Assembly: GCA_046760105.1 (NCBI GenBank)
Contig: JBHIDJ010000008.1
Location: forward strand, 3,718 to 67,717
Direction: 5' to 3'
From: JBHIDJ01 sp046760105
GTDB taxonomy: Bacteria > Pseudomonadota > Gammaproteobacteria > Acidiferrobacterales > SPGG2
DNA: 64,000 nucleotides
The notes under the pieces are model-generated. The model had not been told where the DNA came from. It did not search any database and saw nothing but the letters and a program-made list of their open reading frames with translations. A program made the position numbers and the translations under genes. Below, piece by piece: positions 27,508-35,285 of the stretch (positions are counted from its first letter, which is position 1; every line of letters begins with the position of its first letter).

Positions 27508-28071
27508 ATGACGACGAAAACATGGTTTGCAGCAGCTTTGTTGGTGTTGGTCACCGCAGCGCCCGTGTTTGCCGATGACGGTGATCGCGGAGAGTGGATC
27601 GAAGACCGCCTGGACCGGCGCGGTGACCGCATCGATCAACGCCTGGACCGCCGTGGCGAGCGGATTGATGAGCGGTTGGATCGGCGTGGTGAGCGCATCG
27701 ATGGGCGTCTAAATCACCGCGGCGAACGCGTTGACAAGCGCCTCGACCGACGCGGTGAATCTATCAATGACCGTCTCGACCGCAAGGCCGAGCGCGCAGA
27801 AGAAGCCGGCAAGCAAGGTTTGGCAAAGCGGCTCGACCGCAAGGGCGATCGGATTGAACATCGATATGACCGCAAGGGCGACCGTGTCGAGAACCGGCTG
27901 GATCGGCGCGGTGATCGGGTGAACGCACGCCTGGACCGGCGTGGTGATCGAATCGAGAATAGGCTCGATCGCCGTGGTGATCACGTTGACCACGGTTTGG
28001 ATCGTCGGGGCGAACGTGCTCATCGCCGCGTAGATCGGCATCGTAGGCACGGGGGTGCCCGTCGCCGGTAG
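27508..28071 (+). CDS. Exported protein of 11-residue LDRRGDRI tandem repeats
   Basis: The 187-residue protein has a signal peptide (MTTKTWFAAALLVLVTA, cleavage likely after VFA) and then about twelve copies of an 11-residue unit, consensus R-L-D-R-R-G-D/E-R-I-D/E-x. Hydrophobic residues recur at positions 2 and 9, i.e. with 7/4 spacing, a hendecad pattern expected to make an amphipathic helix or right-handed coiled coil. One copy is interrupted by AGKQGLAK. The tail becomes Arg/His-rich. GGAGG precedes the chosen ATG. It lies 76 bases before an ECF sigma factor gene on the same strand. Function is unknown. Confidence 0.85.
   Translation: MTTKTWFAAALLVLVTAAPVFADDGDRGEWIEDRLDRRGDRIDQRLDRRGERIDERLDRRGERIDGRLNHRGERVDKRLDRRGESINDRLDRKAERAEEAGKQGLAKRLDRKGDRIEHRYDRKGDRVENRLDRRGDRVNARLDRRGDRIENRLDRRGDHVDHGLDRRGERAHRRVDRHRRHGGARRR
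27607..28037 (+). repeat. Tandem 33-bp coding repeats
   Basis: Units of 33 bases encode the 11-residue repeats of the exported protein. The copies match at the protein level and at GACCGGCGCGGTGA-like cores, with synonymous drift between units, so this is an old, selected array and not a recent slippage product. Confidence 0.8.
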
Positions 28072-28147
28072 ACCGAGACCTGGCCATGCAAAAACCGGCT
28101 AGCTGCTACATTGGTAACAAGAAACAATACCGGGGAGGGCACCAAAC

Positions 28148-28687
28148 CTGGATTCTACGCAGCCACTGGAACGTTTCTTGGCCAGCGTCGAGAGGCGCGC
28201 CTTTGTTGTGGCGCGCATGGCCACCGGTGACAACGAAGAGGCGCTCGACCTGGTACAGGATGCAATGCTGCGGCTTGTGAAACACTATAGTGCGCGTAGC
28301 CCGGATGAGTGGGCACCGTTGTTTCACCGGATCTTGCAAAGCCGGATCCGCGACTGGTATCGGCGCGCACGAGTTCGCAACCGCTTCCGTGTGTGGTTTG
28401 GCGCGCGCCGCGCGGACGAGCACGAAGATGCGCTCGAACAACAGCCCGACCACAGTGAGCGTGGTCCAGATGGGCGCATGATGGGCAGTCAAGCAGTGAG
28501 CGCGCTTCAAAGCGCCATTGCCGCATTGCCGCTGCGCCAGCGCCAGGCCTTTCTGCTGCGCGCGTGGGAAGGCCTGGACGTGGCGCAGACGGCGAACGCC
28601 ATGGGCTGCAGCGAGGGCAGTGTAAAGACCCATTACTCGCGAGCGGTGCACACCCTGCGTCGCCTGCTGGATGAATATTGGTCATGA
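28148..28687 (+). CDS. ECF-like RNA polymerase sigma factor
   Basis: The protein has sigma region 2 (ALDLVQDAMLRLVKHY, then LFHRILQSRIRDWYRRARVRNRF) and region 4 with IAALPLRQRQAFLLRAWEGLDVAQTANAMGCSEGSVKTHYSRA. I start it at a CTG (28148), because GGGGAGGG stands 8 bases before it and the residues it adds (DSTQPLERFLASVERRAF) look like this family's N-terminus. A TTG at 28178 is the nearest conventional alternative and has no ribosome binding site. The stop overlaps the next ATG (ATGA). It probably controls its own operon. Confidence 0.88.
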   Translation: MDSTQPLERFLASVERRAFVVARMATGDNEEALDLVQDAMLRLVKHYSARSPDEWAPLFHRILQSRIRDWYRRARVRNRFRVWFGARRADEHEDALEQQPDHSERGPDGRMMGSQAVSALQSAIAALPLRQRQAFLLRAWEGLDVAQTANAMGCSEGSVKTHYSRAVHTLRRLLDEYWS

Positions 28688-29043
28688 CCCAACGCGACGA
28701 AAAAACGTTTGTCGAGAATGTCAAGCACACGCTCGATGAACTGGAACGGGATCTGGACGCGACCACGTGCGCGCGGCTGCGCGCGGTGCGTCGAGCAGCA
28801 CTGGCGCACGACCAGGGCCGCGGCGGGTGGCATACGCCGGCTCGGTGGCTGCCCGCGGGGGCGCTGACGGCGGCGCTCGCGGGTATGGTCATCGCTGCCG
28901 TTATATGGCTTTCGGCTCCCTCGCCAGGCTTATCTGCCGCCAGCATGGAAGATCTCGAGCTACTCGGCGCGGAAGACAGCATCGAGTTCTACGCTGACCT
29001 GGACTTTTACCAATGGCTCACCACCGAGAACGATGCCGGTTGA
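28684..29043 (+). CDS. DUF3619-like single-span membrane protein, possible anti-sigma factor
   Basis: A 119-residue protein with a charged N-terminal cytoplasmic region (FVENVKHTLDELERDLD), one membrane span (residues about 58-78, AGALTAALAGMVIAAVIWLS) and an acidic periplasmic tail ending LDFYQWLTTEND. Overlap with the sigma gene and this topology fit an anti-sigma factor, and genes of the DUF3619 type occupy this position beside a sigma factor and DUF3106 genes in other proteobacteria. It has no zinc-binding HxxxCxxC motif, so the anti-sigma role is inference. Confidence 0.7.
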   Translation: MTQRDEKTFVENVKHTLDELERDLDATTCARLRAVRRAALAHDQGRGGWHTPARWLPAGALTAALAGMVIAAVIWLSAPSPGLSAASMEDLELLGAEDSIEFYADLDFYQWLTTENDAG

Positions 29044-29239
29044 GCCGTTAGTCATAGCGTTTGTGTTTATCGCGGCCGCCGAGCCGGGAATCGACGACGC
29101 AGACCCGTTGCCGGACATCGAGATGCTCGAGTTCCTAGGCAACTGGGAAACCGCGTCGGGTGAATGGATCGACCCCAGCGCGTGGTCCGACGAGCCGGAG
29201 GTGGCGGCGGAACCGCAGGAAGAGGAAAAAAGTGAGTAG
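29033..29239 (+). CDS. Small acidic protein between DUF3619-like and DUF3106 genes
   Basis: A 68-residue protein beginning MPVEPLVIAFVFIAAAE, a short hydrophobic start that may act as a signal, followed by an acidic body with LPDIEMLEFLGNWETASGEW. It overlaps the genes on both sides (11 and 8 bases), which argues that it is translated as part of the operon. No function is known. The WIDPSAW segment resembles other small proteins seen at this position. Confidence 0.65.
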   Translation: MPVEPLVIAFVFIAAAEPGIDDADPLPDIEMLEFLGNWETASGEWIDPSAWSDEPEVAAEPQEEEKSE

Positions 29240-29798
29240 TCGATTTTTAGTCATAGTCTTCAGCTTAGCCCTGCCGCTGACATGCTTTAGCGCTGATCCG
29301 CCGCGGGCGATTACGTGGGACGAGCTCGCGCCGGAAGAGCAGCAGTTGTTACGGCCGTTGCGCGATCGCTGGGATAACCTTCCGCTCGAACGCCGCCAAC
29401 GGCTGCGCAAAGGCGCGGCGCGTTGGACGGCTATGTCACCAGACGAACGCCGACGGGCACGCGAGCGCCTAAAGCGCTGGCAAAAGCTTGGTCCGGAGGA
29501 GCGCAACCGCGTCCGCCGCCGCTATCAACAGTTTCGTCAACTGTCCCCGGAGCAACAAGAGCGCGTACGTCGCCGTCACAAGTGGTTCAAGAGTCTACCC
29601 CCGGAACAGCGCCGCCAGTTACGTCAGCGCTGGCGACACATGTCGCCTGAGGAACGTCAGCGGTTTCGTCGGCAGTTGCAGCGGCGCGCGAAGGTGCGGC
29701 AAATGTCGCCCGAGCAGCGCAAACAGTTGCGGCAAAAGCAAAAGCAACGCCGCCTCGATGCGCCAAAACGCCGACCCCCACCTCAGCCGTCGGGTTAG
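29232..29798 (+). CDS. DUF3106 family exported protein
   Basis: A 188-residue protein with a signal peptide (SSRFLVIVFSLALPLTCFS) and then repeats of the form LSPEQQERVRRRHKWFKSL / MSPEERQRFRRQL, each with a Ser/Pro-Pro-Glu-Glu/Gln-Arg cap and a Trp or Phe about ten residues on. This is the DUF3106 pattern. It is very rich in Arg and Gln. The GTG start at 29232 has an AGAGGA upstream and overlaps the previous stop. With the hendecad protein it brackets the sigma/anti-sigma pair, so this operon exports two Arg-rich helical repeat proteins. Confidence 0.85.
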   Translation: MSSRFLVIVFSLALPLTCFSADPPRAITWDELAPEEQQLLRPLRDRWDNLPLERRQRLRKGAARWTAMSPDERRRARERLKRWQKLGPEERNRVRRRYQQFRQLSPEQQERVRRRHKWFKSLPPEQRRQLRQRWRHMSPEERQRFRRQLQRRAKVRQMSPEQRKQLRQKQKQRRLDAPKRRPPPQPSG

Positions 29799-29841
29799 CA
29801 CTTGCCTTAACGCGGACACGTCCATCCGCCCTAAAACTGCG

Positions 29842-30207
29842 TTAGCGCTTGGCGGCGCTGCCACGGACTTCGTCAGCGGGATATTTTTGTTCGTTTAGTT
29901 CGAGCTTGCGCCATGCTGAATCGAACAAATCTATACCTAGCTTGTCTGCAAGGCGTAACAGATAGATGAGTACGTCTGCCATTTCAAGGGCCACCTGTGC
30001 CTTCTTATCCGGCGCTAAAGTGAAGCTTTCTTGCTCCGTTAGCCATTGGAAGTGTTCAACCAACTCGGCCGCCTCGACACTCAGTGCCATGGACAAGTTC
30101 TTTGGCGAATGAAACTTATCCCAGTCACGCGCTTGTACGAATTCCCGCAGCTGCTGGATAAGCTGATCAATCGTTACAGCGTTACCCCGCAGCTCGCCCG
30201 ATTTCAC
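29842..30207 (-). CDS. MazG-like nucleotide pyrophosphohydrolase
   Basis: A 121-residue all-helical protein with the metal-binding motif SVEAAELVEHFQW and the later VALEMADVLIYLLRLADKLGID, giving the EExxE...ExxD set of the dCTPase/MazG-like family (RS21-C6 type). It should hydrolyse non-canonical or excess nucleoside triphosphates to monophosphates. Its GTG start overlaps the argH stop (GTGA), so the two are coupled; the metabolic reason is unclear. Confidence 0.88.
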   Translation of the reverse strand: MKSGELRGNAVTIDQLIQQLREFVQARDWDKFHSPKNLSMALSVEAAELVEHFQWLTEQESFTLAPDKKAQVALEMADVLIYLLRLADKLGIDLFDSAWRKLELNEQKYPADEVRGSAAKR

Positions 30208-31595
30208 TTGTCCATCTCGGCTAGCCGCTGGCGTGCGCGCTTGATCGCAGCCCGTACCTGCGCCGGCGCCGTACCGCCTACATGATCGCGTGCGTTCACT
30301 GAACCCTGAAGCGTCAGCACATCAAATACATCCTTGTCGATTCTCGCGCACACGCTCTGCAATTCTGCCAGCTCCATTTCGGAAAGATCTTTGCCTGTTT
30401 CAAGACCGTGACGTACGAGCTTGCCAACGATCTCGTGGGCATCACGAAACGCCACCCCTTTGCGTACGAGGTAGTCGGCAAGATCGGTGGCAGTAGGGAA
30501 TCCCCGCTGCGCCGCGCGCAACAGCACATCGCGCTTCAATTCCATCGTGCTGATGAGCGCGGTAAACGCCTCCACGCAGGCAAGTGCTGTGTCGAGCGCG
30601 TCGAACAGCGGCTCCTTGTCTTCCTGATTGTCGCGGTTATAGGCCAGCGGTTGCGCCTTCATCAGCGTCAACAACGCCACGAGGTCGCCATTGACCCGAC
30701 CTGCTTTGCCGCGAATGAGCTCGGCGATGTCCGGGTTCTTTTTCTGCGGCATGATCGAAGATCCGGTACAAAAGGCATCTGCAAGCTCGATAAAACCAAA
30801 CGCACTGGATGCCCACAGCACCACCTCTTCGCAGAAACGAGACAGATGCGACATTAACAGCGCGATTGCTGACACAAACTCGATCGCAAAGTCCCGGTCC
30901 GATACAGCATCCAGGGAATTTTCCGCCGCTGCATCGAACCCCAGAAGCTTGGCCGTATACTCGCGGTCAATAGGGTACGTCGTACCCGCCAAGGCAGCTG
31001 CACCCAGTGGCATGATGTTAACGCGTACCCGACAATCCTTGAGGCGTGCATGGTCTCGCATGAGCATCTCGAGCCATGCCAACATATGGTGACCGAAAGT
31101 GATCGGTTGCGCGCTCTGCAGGTGTGTGAAACCGGGCATTATTGTTTCTGCCTCGCGTTGCCCGATGTCGAGTAGCACCTTTTGCAGCCGCGCGATTACC
31201 GCGTACAACGTGTCGATGCCATCGCGCAAGAAAAGTCGCATATCAGTGGCCACCTGATCGTTACGGGAACGGCCGGTGTGCAGTTTCTTTCCGACCTCGC
31301 CGATGCGATCGATGAGTCTCGCCTCGATGTTCATGTGCAGGTCTTCCAGTTCAGCGCTCCAAGCGAACTGACCGGAATCGATCTCTGCCTTGATCACCTC
31401 CAGGGCATCGACAATTGTTTTGCACTCCTTTTCTGTAAGCACGTTCACGTGTGCCAACATGCGGGCGTGTGCGATAGAAGCAGCAATATCATAGGCGTAG
31501 AGACGCTGATCAAAACCAACCGAGGCGGTAAAGGTATCAACGAGGCGATCTGTAGGGTCGGCGAAGCGGCCGCTCCAGGGCTTTTCCTTGGGCAT
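30204..31595 (-). CDS. argH: Argininosuccinate lyase
   Basis: ArgH splits argininosuccinate to arginine and fumarate, the last step of arginine synthesis. The 463-residue protein starts MPKEKPWSGRFADPTDRLV and has the signature loop GSSIMPQKKNPD near residue 280 with the catalytic Ser, plus SRNDQVATDMRLFLRD. It is divergent from the AlgZ/AlgR and hem genes, the same arrangement as in Pseudomonas. Confidence 0.97.
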   Translation of the reverse strand: MPKEKPWSGRFADPTDRLVDTFTASVGFDQRLYAYDIAASIAHARMLAHVNVLTEKECKTIVDALEVIKAEIDSGQFAWSAELEDLHMNIEARLIDRIGEVGKKLHTGRSRNDQVATDMRLFLRDGIDTLYAVIARLQKVLLDIGQREAETIMPGFTHLQSAQPITFGHHMLAWLEMLMRDHARLKDCRVRVNIMPLGAAALAGTTYPIDREYTAKLLGFDAAAENSLDAVSDRDFAIEFVSAIALLMSHLSRFCEEVVLWASSAFGFIELADAFCTGSSIMPQKKNPDIAELIRGKAGRVNGDLVALLTLMKAQPLAYNRDNQEDKEPLFDALDTALACVEAFTALISTMELKRDVLLRAAQRGFPTATDLADYLVRKGVAFRDAHEIVGKLVRHGLETGKDLSEMELAELQSVCARIDKDVFDVLTLQGSVNARDHVGGTAPAQVRAAIKRARQRLAEMDK

Positions 31596-31740
31596 CAGTT
31601 AACTGGATTCTTGCTACACAATCGATGATCGTGCGGGCCATAAAACTGACAGTGGCACTACCGGGCATGCCCCGGCGCCGTGGCCACGCACCGCCCATCC
31701 GCAAACCCGCTCCGGCTGTCGGTAACTACCCCATGACGCG

Positions 31741-31863
31741 TTGTTGTCGCCCTGGTCCCGAGGTATTTTTATATCTTACCTGGCCCGGTTTGTCCTTTTG
31801 TGCACCCCCACCCCGAATACCGGACCAGGGTTTTCAGCCCCCCAGCCCCATGGGGGGTTTTTT
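31741..31863 (+). ncRNA. Candidate structured small RNA or leader ending in a terminator
   Basis: CCCTGGTCC (31750-31758) and GGTATT (31762-31767) pair with AATACC (31816-31821) and GGACCAGGG (31822-31830), giving a 15-bp stem with one 3-base bulge and a loop of about 48 bases. A strong intrinsic terminator follows at once. No protein frame explains the conservation of such a stem. It could be an independent small RNA or a leader of the kinase operon. It matches none of the common RNAs I know (6S, 4.5S, tmRNA, RNase P). Confidence 0.4.
31838..31863 (+). terminator. Intrinsic terminator
   Basis: CCCCCC (31838-31843), an 8-base loop and GGGGGG (31852-31857) are followed by a run of six T. Only the plus strand has the T-run, so it ends a rightward transcript, although no rightward gene precedes it. 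Confidence 0.75.
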
Positions 31864-32169
31864 ATTGCGCCACAGGGTGAAAAGTATACATGACCAGACC
31901 CGTCAGACGAATGGGAATATTGTCTATTATTTATCCCATAGACAGTCATGGAAGCTACCGTCATGAGGCAACCCTTGCGGCGGCGTGGGGCGCGCGAGTG
32001 CTGGCGGTGGCCGGCCGGCCCGCGGGTCTCAAGAATACATAAACTGATCTGCCTTGCGAGTGCGCAGACCTTTGCGTAACAATAAGCGCTTGTTTTTCCG
32101 GGCTCCTAGCCACGTTTGGGCGGTAGAATGGCTGGCAGCCTTTGTCATTCACGCGAACACACGACCAAT

Positions 32170-33255
32170 ATGCGCCCCCTGACAACCCGCGCAAACCGGC
32201 CTATGGCGAACACGACCGCTGCGGACCGACACTTCCTGCCGGACTTCGGATCGTTCGGCATCGCCGTTCGTATTGTCCTGCTTGCCGAGCTGCTCGCGGT
32301 AATCATTACGCTCGGGCGTAACCCCGCGCTCGACGAGCGCGCTTGGCAGGAGTTCAATGTCCTGTCCGCGTTCGCCCTGCTGGTGTCGCTTTGTAATGTC
32401 ATCGTCTTAAAGCTGGTCTCGCCATTGATTCGGCGTATACCCCCCCTTGCCGGCTCGGCGCTGATATTCACGCTGCTCCTGTGCGTGACGGCGCTGGCTA
32501 CAGAACTGATGATTCTGATGCTTTATGACCTGAGCATGATCGGGGAGCGCTGGCCAGACTGGCGCGAGTCGTTGCTGACCCGCAGCCTTATCATTGCAGC
32601 GCTTATCGCCATACCGGGACTGCGCTATCTGTTCCTGCAGCATCGTGCCGAGATGGTTGCCAAAGCACAACAGGAGGCCAAGATGCAGGCGCTGCAGTCG
32701 CGTATCCGACCGCATTTCTTGTTCAACAGCTTGAACAGCGTCGCAAGTCTCACGCGCAGTGATCCCGACAAGGCCGAGTCTGTCCTGCAAGACCTGGCTG
32801 ATCTCTTTCGGGTGCTGCTCGCGGATGCGCGCAAGCTCGTGCCGATATCGGCGGAGCGCGAGATCTCGCGGCAATACCTAGAGATCGAGAAGATGCGCCT
32901 CGGTGATCGCCTTCGGGTGAGGTGGCACGTGAGCAACGTGCCACGTTACGCGATGATACCGGCCCTCACGTTGCAACCCTTGTTGGAAAATGCGATTTAC
33001 CACGGAATCGAGCCGCGTTTTGCCGGTGGCACGGTCAGAATAGAATTGTGGACCGAGGGTGAAACGCTGCACGTGATGATCACGAATCCACTACCCGACG
33101 TACCTAATATCGCGCAGTCCCAAGGCAACCAGATCGCTCAGGATAACATCCAGCAACGGCTTGCCACACAGTTCGGCGACCGTGCCACCATGCAGGTCTT
33201 TGAACAAGGCGGACAGTATCACGTGAAGCTAGGCATGCCGATTGTCAAGGGCTGA
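32170..33255 (+). CDS. algZ: AlgZ/LytS-type sensor histidine kinase, first of a tandem pair
   Basis: An inner-membrane kinase with four hydrophobic segments in the N-terminal half and a His_kinase (LytS) core: RIRPHFLFNSLNSVASLTR (phospho-accepting His near residue 182) and the ATP-binding N box LQPLLENAIYHGIEP, with a final AQDNIQQRLATQFG in place of a glycine-rich G2 box, as in AlgZ/FimS. Starts at 32170 or 32203 are both possible; neither has a strong ribosome binding site. Its partner should be the AlgR-type regulator two genes on. Position between argH and hemC matches Pseudomonas algZ. Confidence 0.88.
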   Translation: MRPLTTRANRPMANTTAADRHFLPDFGSFGIAVRIVLLAELLAVIITLGRNPALDERAWQEFNVLSAFALLVSLCNVIVLKLVSPLIRRIPPLAGSALIFTLLLCVTALATELMILMLYDLSMIGERWPDWRESLLTRSLIIAALIAIPGLRYLFLQHRAEMVAKAQQEAKMQALQSRIRPHFLFNSLNSVASLTRSDPDKAESVLQDLADLFRVLLADARKLVPISAEREISRQYLEIEKMRLGDRLRVRWHVSNVPRYAMIPALTLQPLLENAIYHGIEPRFAGGTVRIELWTEGETLHVMITNPLPDVPNIAQSQGNQIAQDNIQQRLATQFGDRATMQVFEQGGQYHVKLGMPIVKG

Positions 33256-33256
33256 T

Positions 33257-34396
33257 ATGGAACTCTCGAGTAAGGCTGGTCTCAATGCCTGGCTGAAGAG
33301 CGTCGCCAAGCGTCTCGACACGAGCAGCATTATCGACGAAAGCCTCGCCGCTGAAGACCCGCAGTTCCTGCCGGATTTCTGCAAGGGCTGGATTATCTTC
33401 AATGTGGCAGTGATCGCCGAGATGCTCGCGATCGTAATAACCTTGGTTGTGCCGCGAAACATCATCTCGCGGTTTGCACTCCAGGACCTGTTCCTGATCT
33501 CGCTCTTTGTTCAATGGATCGCCCTCGGCGGCACGGCGGTGCTGTGTCTCGTGCGCAAGTACCTGAACAGGCTACCCAACCTGTACGCCCTGGGGATGGC
33601 GTACCTGCTACTGCTCTGCACCACGTGGGTGGTAACAGAGGCGGCTGTATGGCTGCTCTGGTTGAGCGGTGAGGTCGCGTCGGCGCGCCCCGAGTGGTAC
33701 AACCATTTGCACATCGTCACCATTACCATCAGCGCGTTTGTTTACGCATTGCTGCTTCGCTTCTTCGTGGCCAAACATCAGCTCAAGCAGCGCACCCTCT
33801 CAGAGGAACGCACAAGAATGCAGGCAATGCTATCGCGTATCCGCCCGCACTTCGTCTTCAGTAGCATGAACATTATCGCCAGCCTCACGCGCAGCGATCC
33901 CGTCAGGGCAGAATCGGCCATCGAGGACATGGCCGACCTCTTCCGTATGATGCTTAGTCAAGAAGAGACCTTAGTGCCGCTTAAGCATGAGATCGAGGTG
34001 GCGGAGAAATACCTCGCGATGGAGGGTCTGCGGCTGGATAATCGTCTTAGGGTCGATTGGGACATCGGTAAGTTCCCCAGAAAGGCGGTGATGCCGGTGT
34101 TAACCCTGCAACCGCTGCTAGAAAACGCGATCCGACACGGAATCGAACCGATTCCCGCTGGCGGCATCATTACCGTGCGGCTTTGGGAACACGCCGATAA
34201 GATCTATATTAAAATTACGAACCCAGTACCACGAAAAAAGACAAGGAAAGCCGAGGACAGTCACAGCATGTCACTAGCGGACATTGACCTGCGATTGCGT
34301 AGTCACTACGGGGATGCAGCAACATTGGACTTCGGTCGCGAGGAGGACCAGTTCATCGTTACAGTTGTGTTACCGATTCGTGGAGAGAAGACGTGA
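33257..34396 (+). CDS. AlgZ/LytS-type sensor histidine kinase, second of a tandem pair
   Basis: A 379-residue paralogue of the preceding kinase, sharing the start QFLPDFCKGW, the membrane region and the N box LQPLLENAIRHGIEP. Its His box reads RPHFVFSSMNIIASLTR: the His (near residue 198) is kept but the usual FNSLN is FSSMN. The C-terminal box reads SLADIDLRLRSHYG. The gene begins one base after the first kinase stops and overlaps the regulator by 4 bases (GTGA). It may form a heterodimer with the first kinase or tune it; this is inference. Confidence 0.85.
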   Translation: MELSSKAGLNAWLKSVAKRLDTSSIIDESLAAEDPQFLPDFCKGWIIFNVAVIAEMLAIVITLVVPRNIISRFALQDLFLISLFVQWIALGGTAVLCLVRKYLNRLPNLYALGMAYLLLLCTTWVVTEAAVWLLWLSGEVASARPEWYNHLHIVTITISAFVYALLLRFFVAKHQLKQRTLSEERTRMQAMLSRIRPHFVFSSMNIIASLTRSDPVRAESAIEDMADLFRMMLSQEETLVPLKHEIEVAEKYLAMEGLRLDNRLRVDWDIGKFPRKAVMPVLTLQPLLENAIRHGIEPIPAGGIITVRLWEHADKIYIKITNPVPRKKTRKAEDSHSMSLADIDLRLRSHYGDAATLDFGREEDQFIVTVVLPIRGEKT

Positions 34397-35142
34397 GGGT
34401 ATTGATTGTAGACGACGAGAAGCTTGCACGTGATCGGCTGCGTGAGCTGCTATCCGATATTGGCGGCTACGACGTAATCGGCGAAGCCATGAACGGCAAT
34501 GAAGCAGTCGAGAAGACCGCCGAGCTTAATCCGGACGTGCTGCTGATGGACATCCGCATGCCAGGGATGGACGGCTTGGAAGCCGCTATGCACCTCATGG
34601 GCATGGACACCCCTCCCAGCGTGATCTTCACCACAGCCTACGACCAGCATGCACTCGATGCGTTCGAGGTCAACGCGGTCGATTACCTGCTTAAACCTAT
34701 TCGCAAGGATCGGTTAGCCAATGCGCTTACCAAGGCGCGCAAGCTAACCGCCAAGCAACTGCACGACATCAGTCAGGCTCGCCAGGAGCCACCGGCGCGG
34801 ACCCATATCAGCGTCCACATGCGCGGGAATATCCGCTTGGTGCCGCTGCCGGAGATTGTCTACTTCTTGGCCGACAGCAAATACGTTGCCGTACGCACCG
34901 CCGCCGAAGAACATCTGATCGAGGACTCGCTCGTGAATCTTGAACGCGAATTTGCCGACAAATTCATACGCGTCCACCGCAACGCCTTGGTATCCGCCAC
35001 TCACATTAAGGGCATCGAAAAAAGCCCATCCGGCACCTGGCAGGTGACGCTAAAAGGGATCGATAAGCGACTGGATGTCAGCCGCCGACATGCAGCATCC
35101 GTGCGCCGCTGGGCTCGCAACCGGCCAGCCTTAGCCAGCTAG
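34393..35142 (+). CDS. algR: AlgR/LytTR-type response regulator
   Basis: A 249-residue regulator with a receiver domain (VDDE at 6-9, phospho-acceptor Asp53 in LLMDIRMPGMDG, YDQHALDAFEVNAVDYLLKP) and a C-terminal LytTR DNA-binding domain (ISVHMRGNIRLVPLPEIVYF, later FIRVHRNALV). The start is GTG, overlapping the second kinase. In Pseudomonas AlgR controls alginate, type IV pili and virulence; targets here are unknown. One regulator therefore serves two kinases. Confidence 0.93.
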   Translation: MRVLIVDDEKLARDRLRELLSDIGGYDVIGEAMNGNEAVEKTAELNPDVLLMDIRMPGMDGLEAAMHLMGMDTPPSVIFTTAYDQHALDAFEVNAVDYLLKPIRKDRLANALTKARKLTAKQLHDISQARQEPPARTHISVHMRGNIRLVPLPEIVYFLADSKYVAVRTAAEEHLIEDSLVNLEREFADKFIRVHRNALVSATHIKGIEKSPSGTWQVTLKGIDKRLDVSRRHAASVRRWARNRPALAS

Positions 35143-35285
35143 CAGCTCGCTCATGACCACTCCTTAAACCGCGCGCGTTGCGAACAATAACCGGGCCACG
35201 GTAGCGCGTTATCGCGTGTTATTTGACTTGGCAGATCAGATTTACCACAGTACACGCCTCGATTGTAACCGTACCCCGCTGCAAC

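Larger units (their letters stand above)
31596..32169. other. Intergenic region between argH and the kinase genes
   Basis: No protein gene is convincing here. The stretch contains the RNA candidate and terminator listed separately. The argH promoter should lie near 31620-31700, and the kinase promoter between 31870 and 32169; neither is obvious. Confidence 0.4.

Noticed and set aside
27607..28037. Regular 33-base repeats that could suggest a CRISPR array.
   Set aside because: The units are contiguous with no spacers, stay in frame, and encode an exported repeat protein.
28155..28982. A 275-codon open frame on the minus strand opposite the sigma factor.
   Set aside because: It is the antisense shadow of sigma and membrane-protein genes, with no family motifs.
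31625..31966. A 113-codon open frame in the argH-kinase gap.
   Set aside because: It has no ribosome binding site or motif and runs through a strong hairpin and terminator.
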